From positions 1 to 23,914 of the forward strand of contig CAYFSL010000013.1 in NCBI GenBank assembly GCA_964345835.1: DNA of 23,914 nt, written 5' to 3'. Each line of letters begins with the position of its first letter. Positions within the stretch are counted from its first letter, which is position 1. The stretch comes from JAAYEL01 sp964345835 (lineage in GTDB: Bacteria > Bacillota > Clostridia > Tissierellales > Peptoniphilaceae). The position numbers and the translations under genes are program-made. This document shows positions 6,278 through 13,340 of this stretch, piece after piece. Below the pieces are notes generated by a model. That model saw nothing but the letters and a program-made list of their open reading frames with translations, had not been told where the DNA came from and did not search any database.

Positions 6278-6292
6278 TAAACTACTTGCTAA
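6267..6292 (+). terminator. Perfect palindrome spanning the antiporter stop codon
   Basis: TTAGCAAGTAG (6267-6277) and CTACTTGCTAA (6282-6292) form an 11-bp stem with a 4-base loop; the stop codon TAG and a tandem TAA lie in the stem and loop. It is followed by TATTAATT, not a proper T-run. It may be a weak terminator or a 3'-end stabilising hairpin that separates antiporter mRNA from ktrB. Confidence 0.45.
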
Positions 6293-6298
6293 TATTAA

Positions 6299-6338
6299 TT
6301 ACCATATTCTTACTTTAGTATTATAATAGTGATATTAT
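6299..6338 (+). promoter_or_regulatory. ktrB promoter region
   Basis: Two overlapping candidates: TTACCA (6299-6304) with TATAAT (6322-6327) at 17-base spacing, and an extended -10 TGATATTAT (6330-6338), one base from the TGATATAAT seen before other operons. Either gives a leader of about 50 bases before ktrB, too short for a known K+ riboswitch such as ydaO/kimA types. Confidence 0.5.
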
Positions 6339-6392
6339 GCGAAATTAAGTTGATTCGTTAATTGTTTTTTGTAGCAATATTTGGAGAATAAG

Positions 6393-7745
6393 ATGAAATT
6401 TTATAGCAAGAAAAAAAAGAAATTCGTAAAAAAGAATCCAGCCAAGCTTTTTTTTATGGGCTATGTAGTAGCTATTTTGATTGGGGCCTTCCTCTTATCG
6501 ATGCCCTTCTCATCTACTGACAGGGTCTTTACAAGTCCCGTAGATACCATATTTACAGCTACTTCTGCAGTATGTGTTACGGGTCTAACTACAATGGTTA
6601 CAGCCTCTTACTGGACAGCTTTTGGAAAGCTGGTGATAATAATATTAATTCAGTTGGGAGGATTAGGAGTAGTTACTGCTGCTGGGGCCATTGGTTTGTT
6701 AATTCACAAAAAGTTTTCCATGAAGGACAGGATGTACATAGCTGAAGAGAAAAACTCTAGTAGCTTTCAGGGTATGGTTAAATTAATAAAGTACGTCCTT
6801 TATGCGACCTTTATTATTGAAGGGGTCGGGGCAATATTACTATCATTTAAGTTTATACCAGAGTTCGGGTTTTTAAAGGGGATAGTATATAGCATTTTCC
6901 ATGCAATATCTGCCTACTGTAATGCGGGATTCGATATCATAGGAGATTCTAGCCTTATGGTATACAGGACAAGCCCTCTTATAATTATGACTATCTCTTT
7001 TCTGATAATGTTTGGTGGCTTGGGATTTACTGTTTATATGGATGTAGTAGAAAAGAAGAGGTATAGGAGGTTAAAACTTCATACTAAAATTGTTTTATCT
7101 TTTACTCTTTTTTTGCTAATAGTACCAAGCATTATTTTCCTAGTCGTTGAATGGAACAACCCGACAACAATTGGTAATCTTAATTTTGGAGGAAAGCTTT
7201 TATCCGCCTTTTTCCAATCGGTAACTACTAGGACAGCAGGATTTTTCTCTATGAACCAGGCGACTATGAGGCATGCCAGCTTTATAATGACCCTGATTTT
7301 GATGTTTATAGGAGGGGCGCCGGCTGGTACAGCTGGGGGCTTAAAGATAACCACCATTTTTTCTTTGATAGTTGCAACTAGGGCTAACCTAAGAAAGGAG
7401 AAGGATGTAACCTGTTTTAATAGGAGACTACCAAGGGACATTATAGAGAAGTCAATGACCATCTTTTTTGTGTCTGTTATCTGGATAGTTGGGGCTCTTG
7501 TTATCTTGTCTATTAGCGATGCTAACAAGAACTTATCGGATTTGATTTATGAAGTTATATCGGCATATGGAACCGTGGGTCTAACAAGGGGGATAACTCC
7601 AGGCCTATCCGTTATTGGTAAATTCGTTATAGTTTTTACCATGATATTTGGTAAGATTGGTCCTATTGCCATGGTTTACGTATTTTCTAATAGGGACTAT
7701 AGGAGTCCTATTAGAGAGGCAGAAGAAAATATATTAGTGGGGTAG
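6393..7745 (+). CDS. ktrB: K+ uptake channel subunit, KtrB type (TrkH/KtrB family)
   Basis: A 450-residue integral membrane protein of the SKT superfamily, nearer to KtrB than to the longer TrkH. The four pore loops with selectivity-filter glycines are all present: VCVTGL (G64), YCNAGF (G179), TRTAGF (G283) and YGTVGL (G396). The intracellular gate stretch GGAPAGTAGG is seen at about 308-316. It carries K+ inward with Na+ or H+ help when assembled on a KtrA ring. The start is ATG at 6393, 6 bases after GGAG (6383-6386); the TTG at 6381 overlaps that site and is rejected. The N-terminus is extremely lysine-rich (SKKKKKF), and A8 and T8 runs lie in its first 65 bases. ktrA follows after 2 bases. 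Confidence 0.93.
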   Translation: MKFYSKKKKKFVKKNPAKLFFMGYVVAILIGAFLLSMPFSSTDRVFTSPVDTIFTATSAVCVTGLTTMVTASYWTAFGKLVIIILIQLGGLGVVTAAGAIGLLIHKKFSMKDRMYIAEEKNSSSFQGMVKLIKYVLYATFIIEGVGAILLSFKFIPEFGFLKGIVYSIFHAISAYCNAGFDIIGDSSLMVYRTSPLIIMTISFLIMFGGLGFTVYMDVVEKKRYRRLKLHTKIVLSFTLFLLIVPSIIFLVVEWNNPTTIGNLNFGGKLLSAFFQSVTTRTAGFFSMNQATMRHASFIMTLILMFIGGAPAGTAGGLKITTIFSLIVATRANLRKEKDVTCFNRRLPRDIIEKSMTIFFVSVIWIVGALVILSISDANKNLSDLIYEVISAYGTVGLTRGITPGLSVIGKFVIVFTMIFGKIGPIAMVYVFSNRDYRSPIREAEENILVG

Positions 7746-7747
7746 AT

Positions 7748-8410
7748 ATGAAAAATTATGTAGTAATTGGTGCTGGAAGGTTTGGGGAAAGCCTGGCTCT
7801 TGCACTTATGGATTTTGGAAATGATGTAATAGTAATCGACAAGAATGAAGATATAGTTAACAAGATTTCACCATATGTGACCCATGCGGTTTGTGCCGAT
7901 ACTAATGATAGCACAGTCTTTGAAAAACTTGGGCTTGCAAATGTTGATACGGCTATTGTTTCTATGGGGTCAAGCCTAGAGGCTTCTGTTCTCGCAACCC
8001 TGGCTCTTAAGGAGCTAGGGGTAAAGCATGTGATTTGTAAGGCTAAGACAGTTATGCATTCCAACATTTTCTTAAAACTAGGGGCTGACGAAGTGGTAAT
8101 ACCAGAGCATGATATGGGGAGAAAGCTAGCTTTTAACCTTGAAAACTCAAATATTGCCGACTTCTTCAACATAGCTGGTGACCACTCAATCGTTGAAATG
8201 TACTGCCCTAAGACCTGGATAGGGTCTAGTCTAGCAGACCTGAATATCCGTTCTAAGTACGGGATAAATGTTTTGGGGATAATCAGGGATATTGATGATT
8301 TCATAGGCAACCCATCTGCAGATACAATCCTTGAAGCAGATGACAAATTACTTATGCTAGGTAAGGCAGAAGATTTTGCTGTCGTGAAAGACTTAAATGA
8401 TGAAGAATAA
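7748..8410 (+). CDS. ktrA: K+ uptake regulatory subunit KtrA (RCK domain)
   Basis: A 220-residue cytoplasmic protein with a single RCK_N plus RCK_C layout, the size of KtrA and half that of TrkA. The Rossmann dinucleotide motif GAGRFG is at residues 8-13, followed by VIVIDKN with the ribose-binding D31. The RCK_C part (about 135-215, IVEMYCPKTWIGSSLADLNIRSKYGINVLGII) is the region that binds c-di-AMP in Firmicute KtrA. KtrA octamers gate KtrB in response to ATP/ADP or NAD(H). The gene starts 2 bases after the ktrB stop, so the pair is one operon. Its 3' end overlaps the methyltransferase gene by 14 bases. Confidence 0.93.
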   Translation: MKNYVVIGAGRFGESLALALMDFGNDVIVIDKNEDIVNKISPYVTHAVCADTNDSTVFEKLGLANVDTAIVSMGSSLEASVLATLALKELGVKHVICKAKTVMHSNIFLKLGADEVVIPEHDMGRKLAFNLENSNIADFFNIAGDHSIVEMYCPKTWIGSSLADLNIRSKYGINVLGIIRDIDDFIGNPSADTILEADDKLLMLGKAEDFAVVKDLNDEE

Positions 8411-9155
8411 GATCCCTAGAATAGAAAGCAAGGACAATAATAGGTTAAAGCTTGTTAGGAAACTAAGGCAGAAAAAATATAGGTACAAAGAAAAAAAGTT
8501 CGTTATTGAATCTAGGAAGCTGGTTGATGAGGCCATTAAGTCATCGTTAGATATAGATTTCCTAATCTTAAGGGATGATCTCTCAGAAGAAGAACTCAAG
8601 ATGATTCCCCTTGAAAAGCTGGAGGCTTTTTTCCTTAATGCAAGTATTTTTAATTCATTAAGTCAAATGAAAAGTCCTGATGGATACCTAGCGGTTGTAA
8701 ATTTTATAGATCAAAGACCCTCTGCAAGCGATAAAGTCTTACTTTTGGATAGGTTAAATGACCCTGGAAATCTTGGAACTATTATAAGGAGTGCGGAAGC
8801 TTTTGGCTATAGGGATATTTACTTATTTGATTCGGTGGACCCTTATAATGAAAAGGCTTTAAGGGCATCTATGGGGTCAAGCTTTAGATTAAATATCATG
8901 GAAATAGACCTTGAAGGAATAAAAAGTTTGGCGTCCAACTATGAGTTTTTTCTGGCAGATATGGGTGGTAAGGACTATAGTAAGGTCCAATATCCGGACA
9001 AAACTTGTCTGGTAATAGGCAATGAAGCAAATGGAATAAGTAAGGAATTAATGGATATAGGTAAAAATATAATTTCTATTCCAATGGCTGGAAAGATAGA
9101 ATCATTAAATGCTGCAATATCCGCATCGATCCTCATGGCTGGAATAGGACAATAA
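8397..9155 (+). CDS. SpoU/TrmH-family RNA 2'-O-methyltransferase (YsgA/RlmB-like)
   Basis: A 252-residue SPOUT methyltransferase. An N-terminal substrate-binding domain (about 1-95, starting RIESKDNNRLKLVRKLRQKKYR) precedes the knotted catalytic domain. Its three motifs are clear: motif 1 LNDPGNLGTIIRSAEAFG, with the Asn and Arg used in catalysis; motif 2 LVIGNEANGIS; motif 3 ISIPMAGKIESLNAAISASIL. The enzyme transfers methyl from AdoMet to a 2'-OH, most likely in 23S rRNA. In Bacillus the homologue YsgA also sits just before pheS, and the same order is found here. The exact target nucleotide cannot be read from sequence. The start at 8397 overlaps ktrA; a second Met at 8400 is equally possible. 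Confidence 0.88.
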   Translation: MMKNKIPRIESKDNNRLKLVRKLRQKKYRYKEKKFVIESRKLVDEAIKSSLDIDFLILRDDLSEEELKMIPLEKLEAFFLNASIFNSLSQMKSPDGYLAVVNFIDQRPSASDKVLLLDRLNDPGNLGTIIRSAEAFGYRDIYLFDSVDPYNEKALRASMGSSFRLNIMEIDLEGIKSLASNYEFFLADMGGKDYSKVQYPDKTCLVIGNEANGISKELMDIGKNIISIPMAGKIESLNAAISASILMAGIGQ

Positions 9156-9203
9156 GCCTAGACTAACAGGTCCTAGTATTTTAATAAAAATAACTTTGTC
9201 AAA

Positions 9204-9236
9204 AGGGGTTAGAAATTTCTAACTCCTATTTATTTT
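9204..9236 (+). terminator. Terminator after the methyltransferase gene
   Basis: AGGGGTTAGAAA (9204-9215) and TTTCTAACTCCT (9216-9227) are complementary over all 12 positions with one G-T pair, giving about a 9-bp stem with an AAATTT loop, followed by ATTTATTTT. It separates the ktr/methyltransferase unit from pheS. Confidence 0.75.
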
Positions 9237-9323
9237 AATATTTGTCATTATATAGTTTTGCTTAAATTAAGCCCTTAAACTAACTTTACTAGAGATATTA
9301 GCCTAAATAAATAGCGATAGTTG

Positions 9324-9332
9324 TGATATAAT
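9324..9332 (+). promoter_or_regulatory. Extended -10 promoter of the pheS operon
   Basis: TGATATAAT with TATAAT at 9327-9332, preceded by a further TG (ttgTGa). It is 42 bases before the pheS ATG, so the 5' UTR is only about 35 bases. No strong -35 is visible. There is no T-box leader in this gap. Confidence 0.6.
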
Positions 9333-9374
9333 AAAAAGATAAAAGTTTGGATAATAGCTAATTTGGAGGATAGA

Positions 9375-10397
9375 ATGAAAGAACTATTAGATAAGATAAA
9401 GGAAGAAACCCTTAGCAAAATAGAATCCGCTGACAACTTTCAAGCCATTGAAAAAATTAGGGTAATGGCCCTAGGGAAAAAGGGTCAGTTAACCCAGATC
9501 CTAAAAGACATGGGCAAGCTTTCCAAGGAGGAAAGACCAGTTGTAGGACAGATGGCTAATGAGCTTAGGCAATTTATCACAGATAAGATTAATGAAAAGC
9601 ATGAACGTTTAAAATGGGAGAGTCTTCGCAGGCAGATAATTGACGAGGCTCTTGATGTTACAGCTTCCCAAAAAAGGGTTGAGATCGGTCACAGGCACCC
9701 ACTTAACCAAACCATGGAGGAACTTGAAAACCTATTTAGATATATGGGATTTTCAGTGGTAGATGGGCCTGAGATTGAGTCTGTAGATAATAACTTTGAT
9801 AGGCTTAATTCGCCAAAGGATCATCCGTCAAGGGACCTAAGTGACACCTTCTATTTTGATAAGGATACCCTATTAAGGACGCATACATCTCCTGTACAGG
9901 TAAGGGTTATGATGAATCAAAAACCTCCGATTAGAATGGTATCAGCTGGAAGGACCTTTAGGTTTGACGATGTAGATGATACCCATTCACCAATGTTTCA
10001 TCAGATTGAAGGGCTGGTAGTAGATGAAAAAGTTTCTATGGCCAACCTAATTGATACCATAAATGTATTTATAAAGGAATTATTTGGTGAGGAATTTGAA
10101 ACGAGATTTAGACCCCACTATTTCCCATTTACAGAACCATCAATGGAAGTGGATGTATCCTGCTTCGACTGTAAGGGTAAGGGCTGCGACAGCTGCAACC
10201 ACACAGGATGGTCGATGGAGCTTTTAGGCTGCGGAATGGTCCATCCTCAAGTCTTGGAAAATTGTGGAATCGACTCTGAAAAATATACAGGTTTTGCCTT
10301 TGGTATGGGGGTAGACCGTATTACCATGGTTAAATATGGGATACCAAATATAAGATTACTTTACGACAACGACCAAAGATTTTTAAAACAGTTCTAG
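9375..10397 (+). CDS. pheS: Phenylalanine-tRNA ligase alpha subunit
   Basis: A 340-residue class II synthetase catalytic subunit. The N-terminal coiled coil (about 1-85) binds tRNA-Phe; then come RHPLNQTMEELENLFRYMGF, the motif 2 region MVSAGRTFRFDDVDDTHSPMFHQIEGL with the ATP-binding Arg, and motif 3 FGMGVDRITMVKYGI near the C-terminus. A cysteine-rich loop CFDCKGKGCDSC occurs before GCGMVHP, as in many Gram-positive PheS. With PheT it forms the alpha2beta2 enzyme that charges tRNA-Phe. The start is ATG 9375, 5 bases after GGAGG (9365-9369); the TTG at 9363 overlaps that site and is not used. pheT follows after 9 bases. Confidence 0.97.
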   Translation: MKELLDKIKEETLSKIESADNFQAIEKIRVMALGKKGQLTQILKDMGKLSKEERPVVGQMANELRQFITDKINEKHERLKWESLRRQIIDEALDVTASQKRVEIGHRHPLNQTMEELENLFRYMGFSVVDGPEIESVDNNFDRLNSPKDHPSRDLSDTFYFDKDTLLRTHTSPVQVRVMMNQKPPIRMVSAGRTFRFDDVDDTHSPMFHQIEGLVVDEKVSMANLIDTINVFIKELFGEEFETRFRPHYFPFTEPSMEVDVSCFDCKGKGCDSCNHTGWSMELLGCGMVHPQVLENCGIDSEKYTGFAFGMGVDRITMVKYGIPNIRLLYDNDQRFLKQF

Positions 10398-10406
10398 GAG
10401 GAATAA

Positions 10407-12794
10407 ATGTTAGTACCAGTTAAATGGCTTAAAGATTATATAGATTTAGATGCTTCTACCAGAGAAATTTCAGACAAGGTGACTGATACGGGAAGCCACG
10501 TTGAGTCCATAGAAGAAATGGGGGAAGCTATATCTGGCTTAACTGTTGGCCAGATAAAAGAGATAAGCCCCCATCCAGCTAAGAAAAACCTAGCTATCGT
10601 AGACCTAGATTTTGGCGATGAAACCATTAGTTTGGTAACTGGGGCCAAGAATATGAGGGTTAATGATAAGGTGGTTGCCGCTAGATTAGGGGCTAAGCTA
10701 CCAGGAGGAATTACCATTAGCGAGGCTGATTTTGCAGGGGTAAAGTCCCCAGGCATGCTTGTGTCCTATGAAGAACTTGGTAGGGATGATTCCGTAGTTC
10801 CTTTGAAATCTAAGGATGGGATAATCATCCTATCTGATGATGTAGAAGTTGGTATGGACGGCCTTGAAGCCCTTGGCTTTAATGACCAGGTTATAGAGTT
10901 TGAAATCACTCCCAACAGACCAGATTGTCTATCAATAATTGGGATGGCTAGAGAGGTTGCTGCTGCCTTTGACAAGAAGATTAAGGAACCAGATGCAACA
11001 ATAACAAATGAAGTTGATGATATCAATCAATATTTTAAAGGTCTAGATGTTAAGACAGATAATTCTAGGAGATTTATCCTAAGGGTTGTCAAGGATGTGG
11101 AGATTAAGGAATCCCCTCAATGGATAAAAAACCACCTTATTAAGGCTGGTATGAGGCCGATTAACAATATCGTAGACCTAACAAATTTCATCATGCTTGA
11201 ATATGGTCAACCACTTCATGCTTATGATCTTGATACAATAGCTGAAGGAAGGCTTATTGTCAGGATGGCGGAAGAGGGAGAAAAGCTTCAAACTCTAGAC
11301 AAGTCTACAAGAGATTTAAAAACATCAGATATCCTAATATGTGATGGCGATAATAAACCTATAGGACTTGCAGGTGTCATGGGTGGACTAGATACAGAGG
11401 TTACTGGCTCAACCAAAACATTGCTTATTGAAGCAGCTTCATTTAATGAAGAAAATATCAGACAAACATCTAAGAGGCTTAATTTAAGGAGCGAGGCTTC
11501 TACTAGGTTCGAAAAAAAGCTATCTCCAGAACTTGCCCATGTTGCTATCCAAAGATTCTGCAAGCTCGTTGAAGAAATTGCTGCAGGTACTGTAGTAAAG
11601 GGATCCTTTGACCACTATCCTAGCAAGGAAGAGGGAAAAATAATCAGATTAAGAAACCAAAGGCTTAACGATCTTTTAGGTCTTGACTTAGAAGTTGAGG
11701 AAAGCTCAAGATACCTATCATCACTTGAATTGGATAATGAAATTGATGGATTAGATATGCTAGTAAAAATCCCATATTATAGGGGGGATTTAACTATAGA
11801 GGCAGACCTTATTGAAGAGGTGGGTAGGCTTTATGGCTTCCACAATATAAGTCCAAAACCATTAAGGGGAGGGCTTACTCAAGGTCTTAAATCGGACAAG
11901 AGGAATTTCTATGACCAGGTTAGGATGGATGTATTTGGCCTAGGCTTTTCCGAAATCATGACTTATTCTTTTATAAGTGAAAAAATATATGACAAGTTAA
12001 ATATAGATAAGGAGTCTCCTATGAGAGACCTCCTTAAGATAATAAACCCTCTAGGGGAAGATTTTTCAGTTATGAGGACAACCCTTATAGGCAATATGCT
12101 AGATGTGGTTAGAAAAAATTTGAATAACAAGGCAAGTGATTTAAGGTTTTCAGAATTGGGCAATAGCTTCCACAAGGATGATCAGCAAAGGCCAGTTGAG
12201 CAGATGATGCTGTGCCTGGGACTTGTTGGGGACTATGATTTTTATTACATGAAGGATGTTGTCCTAAATCTTTTTGATAAATATGGAATTGAGGATTATA
12301 GCTTTGTAAAATGTGAAGATAATCCAATTTTTCATCCATCAAGATGTGCCCAAATATATGTCGAAAAAGAATTAGTTGGAACAATTGGTGAAATCCACCC
12401 TCTAGTCCTAGATAACTTCGACATTTCAAAGAGGGTAAATGTTACAGAGATAAACCTCGATAAGTTGATTAAGTATAGGAAGTTGATTAAGAGCTATAAA
12501 GTGGTTTCTAAATATCCTATGATTCAGAGGGATATAGCCCTTGAAGTAGATAGGGATGTGGAAAGTGAAGAAATTGTTAAGGTCATCAAAGAAACTGGTG
12601 GCGACCACTTAAGACAAGTAGAGCTATTCGATATTTATACTGGTGAACAAGTTGCCAAAGATAAGAAGTCTTTAGCTTATAAGGTTGGATTCCAATCATT
12701 TGAGAGGACCTTAAAAGATGAAGAAGTTAAAGAGGCATTTAGTAAAATCCTCGAAAGCTTGAATGAAAAATTTGGAATAAATTTAAGGGGATAA
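10407..12794 (+). CDS. pheT: Phenylalanine-tRNA ligase beta subunit
   Basis: A 795-residue bacterial PheT of usual length. Domain order is visible: an N-terminal tRNA-binding EMAP-like domain (about 39-150, GLTVGQIKEISPHP...KNLAIVDL), the B3/B4 editing domain (about 210-390, including NIVDLTNFIMLEYGQPLHAYD), B5 (about 400-475), the catalytic-like core (about 480-680, ADLIEEVGRLYGF and SFISEKIY) and the C-terminal ferredoxin-fold anticodon-binding domain (about 700-795, KYPMIQRDIALEVD). The editing domain hydrolyses Tyr-tRNA-Phe. AGGAGG overlaps the end of pheS and gives the start. zapA begins 3 bases after the stop. Confidence 0.97.
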   Translation: MLVPVKWLKDYIDLDASTREISDKVTDTGSHVESIEEMGEAISGLTVGQIKEISPHPAKKNLAIVDLDFGDETISLVTGAKNMRVNDKVVAARLGAKLPGGITISEADFAGVKSPGMLVSYEELGRDDSVVPLKSKDGIIILSDDVEVGMDGLEALGFNDQVIEFEITPNRPDCLSIIGMAREVAAAFDKKIKEPDATITNEVDDINQYFKGLDVKTDNSRRFILRVVKDVEIKESPQWIKNHLIKAGMRPINNIVDLTNFIMLEYGQPLHAYDLDTIAEGRLIVRMAEEGEKLQTLDKSTRDLKTSDILICDGDNKPIGLAGVMGGLDTEVTGSTKTLLIEAASFNEENIRQTSKRLNLRSEASTRFEKKLSPELAHVAIQRFCKLVEEIAAGTVVKGSFDHYPSKEEGKIIRLRNQRLNDLLGLDLEVEESSRYLSSLELDNEIDGLDMLVKIPYYRGDLTIEADLIEEVGRLYGFHNISPKPLRGGLTQGLKSDKRNFYDQVRMDVFGLGFSEIMTYSFISEKIYDKLNIDKESPMRDLLKIINPLGEDFSVMRTTLIGNMLDVVRKNLNNKASDLRFSELGNSFHKDDQQRPVEQMMLCLGLVGDYDFYYMKDVVLNLFDKYGIEDYSFVKCEDNPIFHPSRCAQIYVEKELVGTIGEIHPLVLDNFDISKRVNVTEINLDKLIKYRKLIKSYKVVSKYPMIQRDIALEVDRDVESEEIVKVIKETGGDHLRQVELFDIYTGEQVAKDKKSLAYKVGFQSFERTLKDEEVKEAFSKILESLNEKFGINLRG

Positions 12795-12797
12795 TTT

Positions 12798-13340
12798 ATG
12801 GCTGGCAAAAATAGGTATAAGGTTAGAATAGGTAATGATAATTATGTTCTTAGGACAGAAAGGTCAGAAGAAGAGACTGACCAGATTGTAAAATATGTTG
12901 ACACGGAAATCGAAAGTGCAAGAAATCAACTTAAATATAGAAACCAGACTATGCATGTTACCTTAGCTTGCCTAAATATCGCTGACACCCTTTATAGCAT
13001 TTCCCATGACTACGATGACTATAAGAAAGAAGCCGAAGAGCCTATGAGGGAATATTGGAAGCTTAAGGAAAAGCATGAGGATTTAAAAGAAAAGGCTAGC
13101 GACCATTTCAAGATGGCCGAGAGCCTAAAAAAAAGGCTAAAATCCTTGGAAAGAGAGCTTGAAAATATTAAAGAGGAAAGAGAAATATATAAGCTTGAGC
13201 TTGAAGACTTAAGAAAGCTTATTAATGCTGATAAAGAGGAAGTTAGTCAATTAAAGGATAAATTGATTGAGGAAGAGAAGAAAACTCTAGCAGTATATAA
13301 ACAGTTACAAGAGGTTATGAATAGAAGTGGCAACCAATAG
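12798..13340 (+). CDS. zapA: Cell division protein ZapA, with a long coiled coil
   Basis: 180 residues. The N-terminal ZapA domain (about 1-70, KNRYKVRIGNDNYVLRTERSEEETDQIVKYVD...MHVTLACLNIADTLYSI) matches the FtsZ-ring-associated ZapA fold, which bundles FtsZ filaments at midcell. The rest (about 75-178) is a charged heptad-like coiled coil ending ...VYKQLQEVMNRSGNQ. Bacillus ZapA is only about 85 residues, so this copy has roughly 100 extra residues of coil. Location just after pheT and near mutS2 is the Firmicute arrangement. The start follows AAGGGG (12785-12790) by 7 bases. An A8 run lies at 13127-13134. The last 14 bases overlap the U32 gene. Confidence 0.88.
   Translation: MAGKNRYKVRIGNDNYVLRTERSEEETDQIVKYVDTEIESARNQLKYRNQTMHVTLACLNIADTLYSISHDYDDYKKEAEEPMREYWKLKEKHEDLKEKASDHFKMAESLKKRLKSLERELENIKEEREIYKLELEDLRKLINADKEEVSQLKDKLIEEEKKTLAVYKQLQEVMNRSGNQ

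Noticed and set aside
6381..6392. TTG start four codons upstream for ktrB
   Set aside because: The TTG overlaps the ribosome binding site of the ATG at 6393. The same holds for TTG 9363 before pheS.
7756..8346. 196-codon open frame antisense to ktrA
   Set aside because: No ribosome binding site, low-complexity Ser/Ile-rich product, and full overlap with a conserved gene; a shadow frame. The antisense frame at 7079-7528 within ktrB is the same case.
9156..9374. T-box riboswitch before pheS
   Set aside because: Expected in many Firmicutes, but the gap holds a terminator of the previous unit and a promoter only about 40 bases before pheS; no AGGGTGG-type T-box sequence is present.
13122..13139. 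Hairpin AGCCT-A8-AGGCT in zapA as a regulatory element
   Set aside because: It is inside the coiled-coil coding region, where repeated AAA/AAG/GCT codons easily produce it, and there is no T-run after it.
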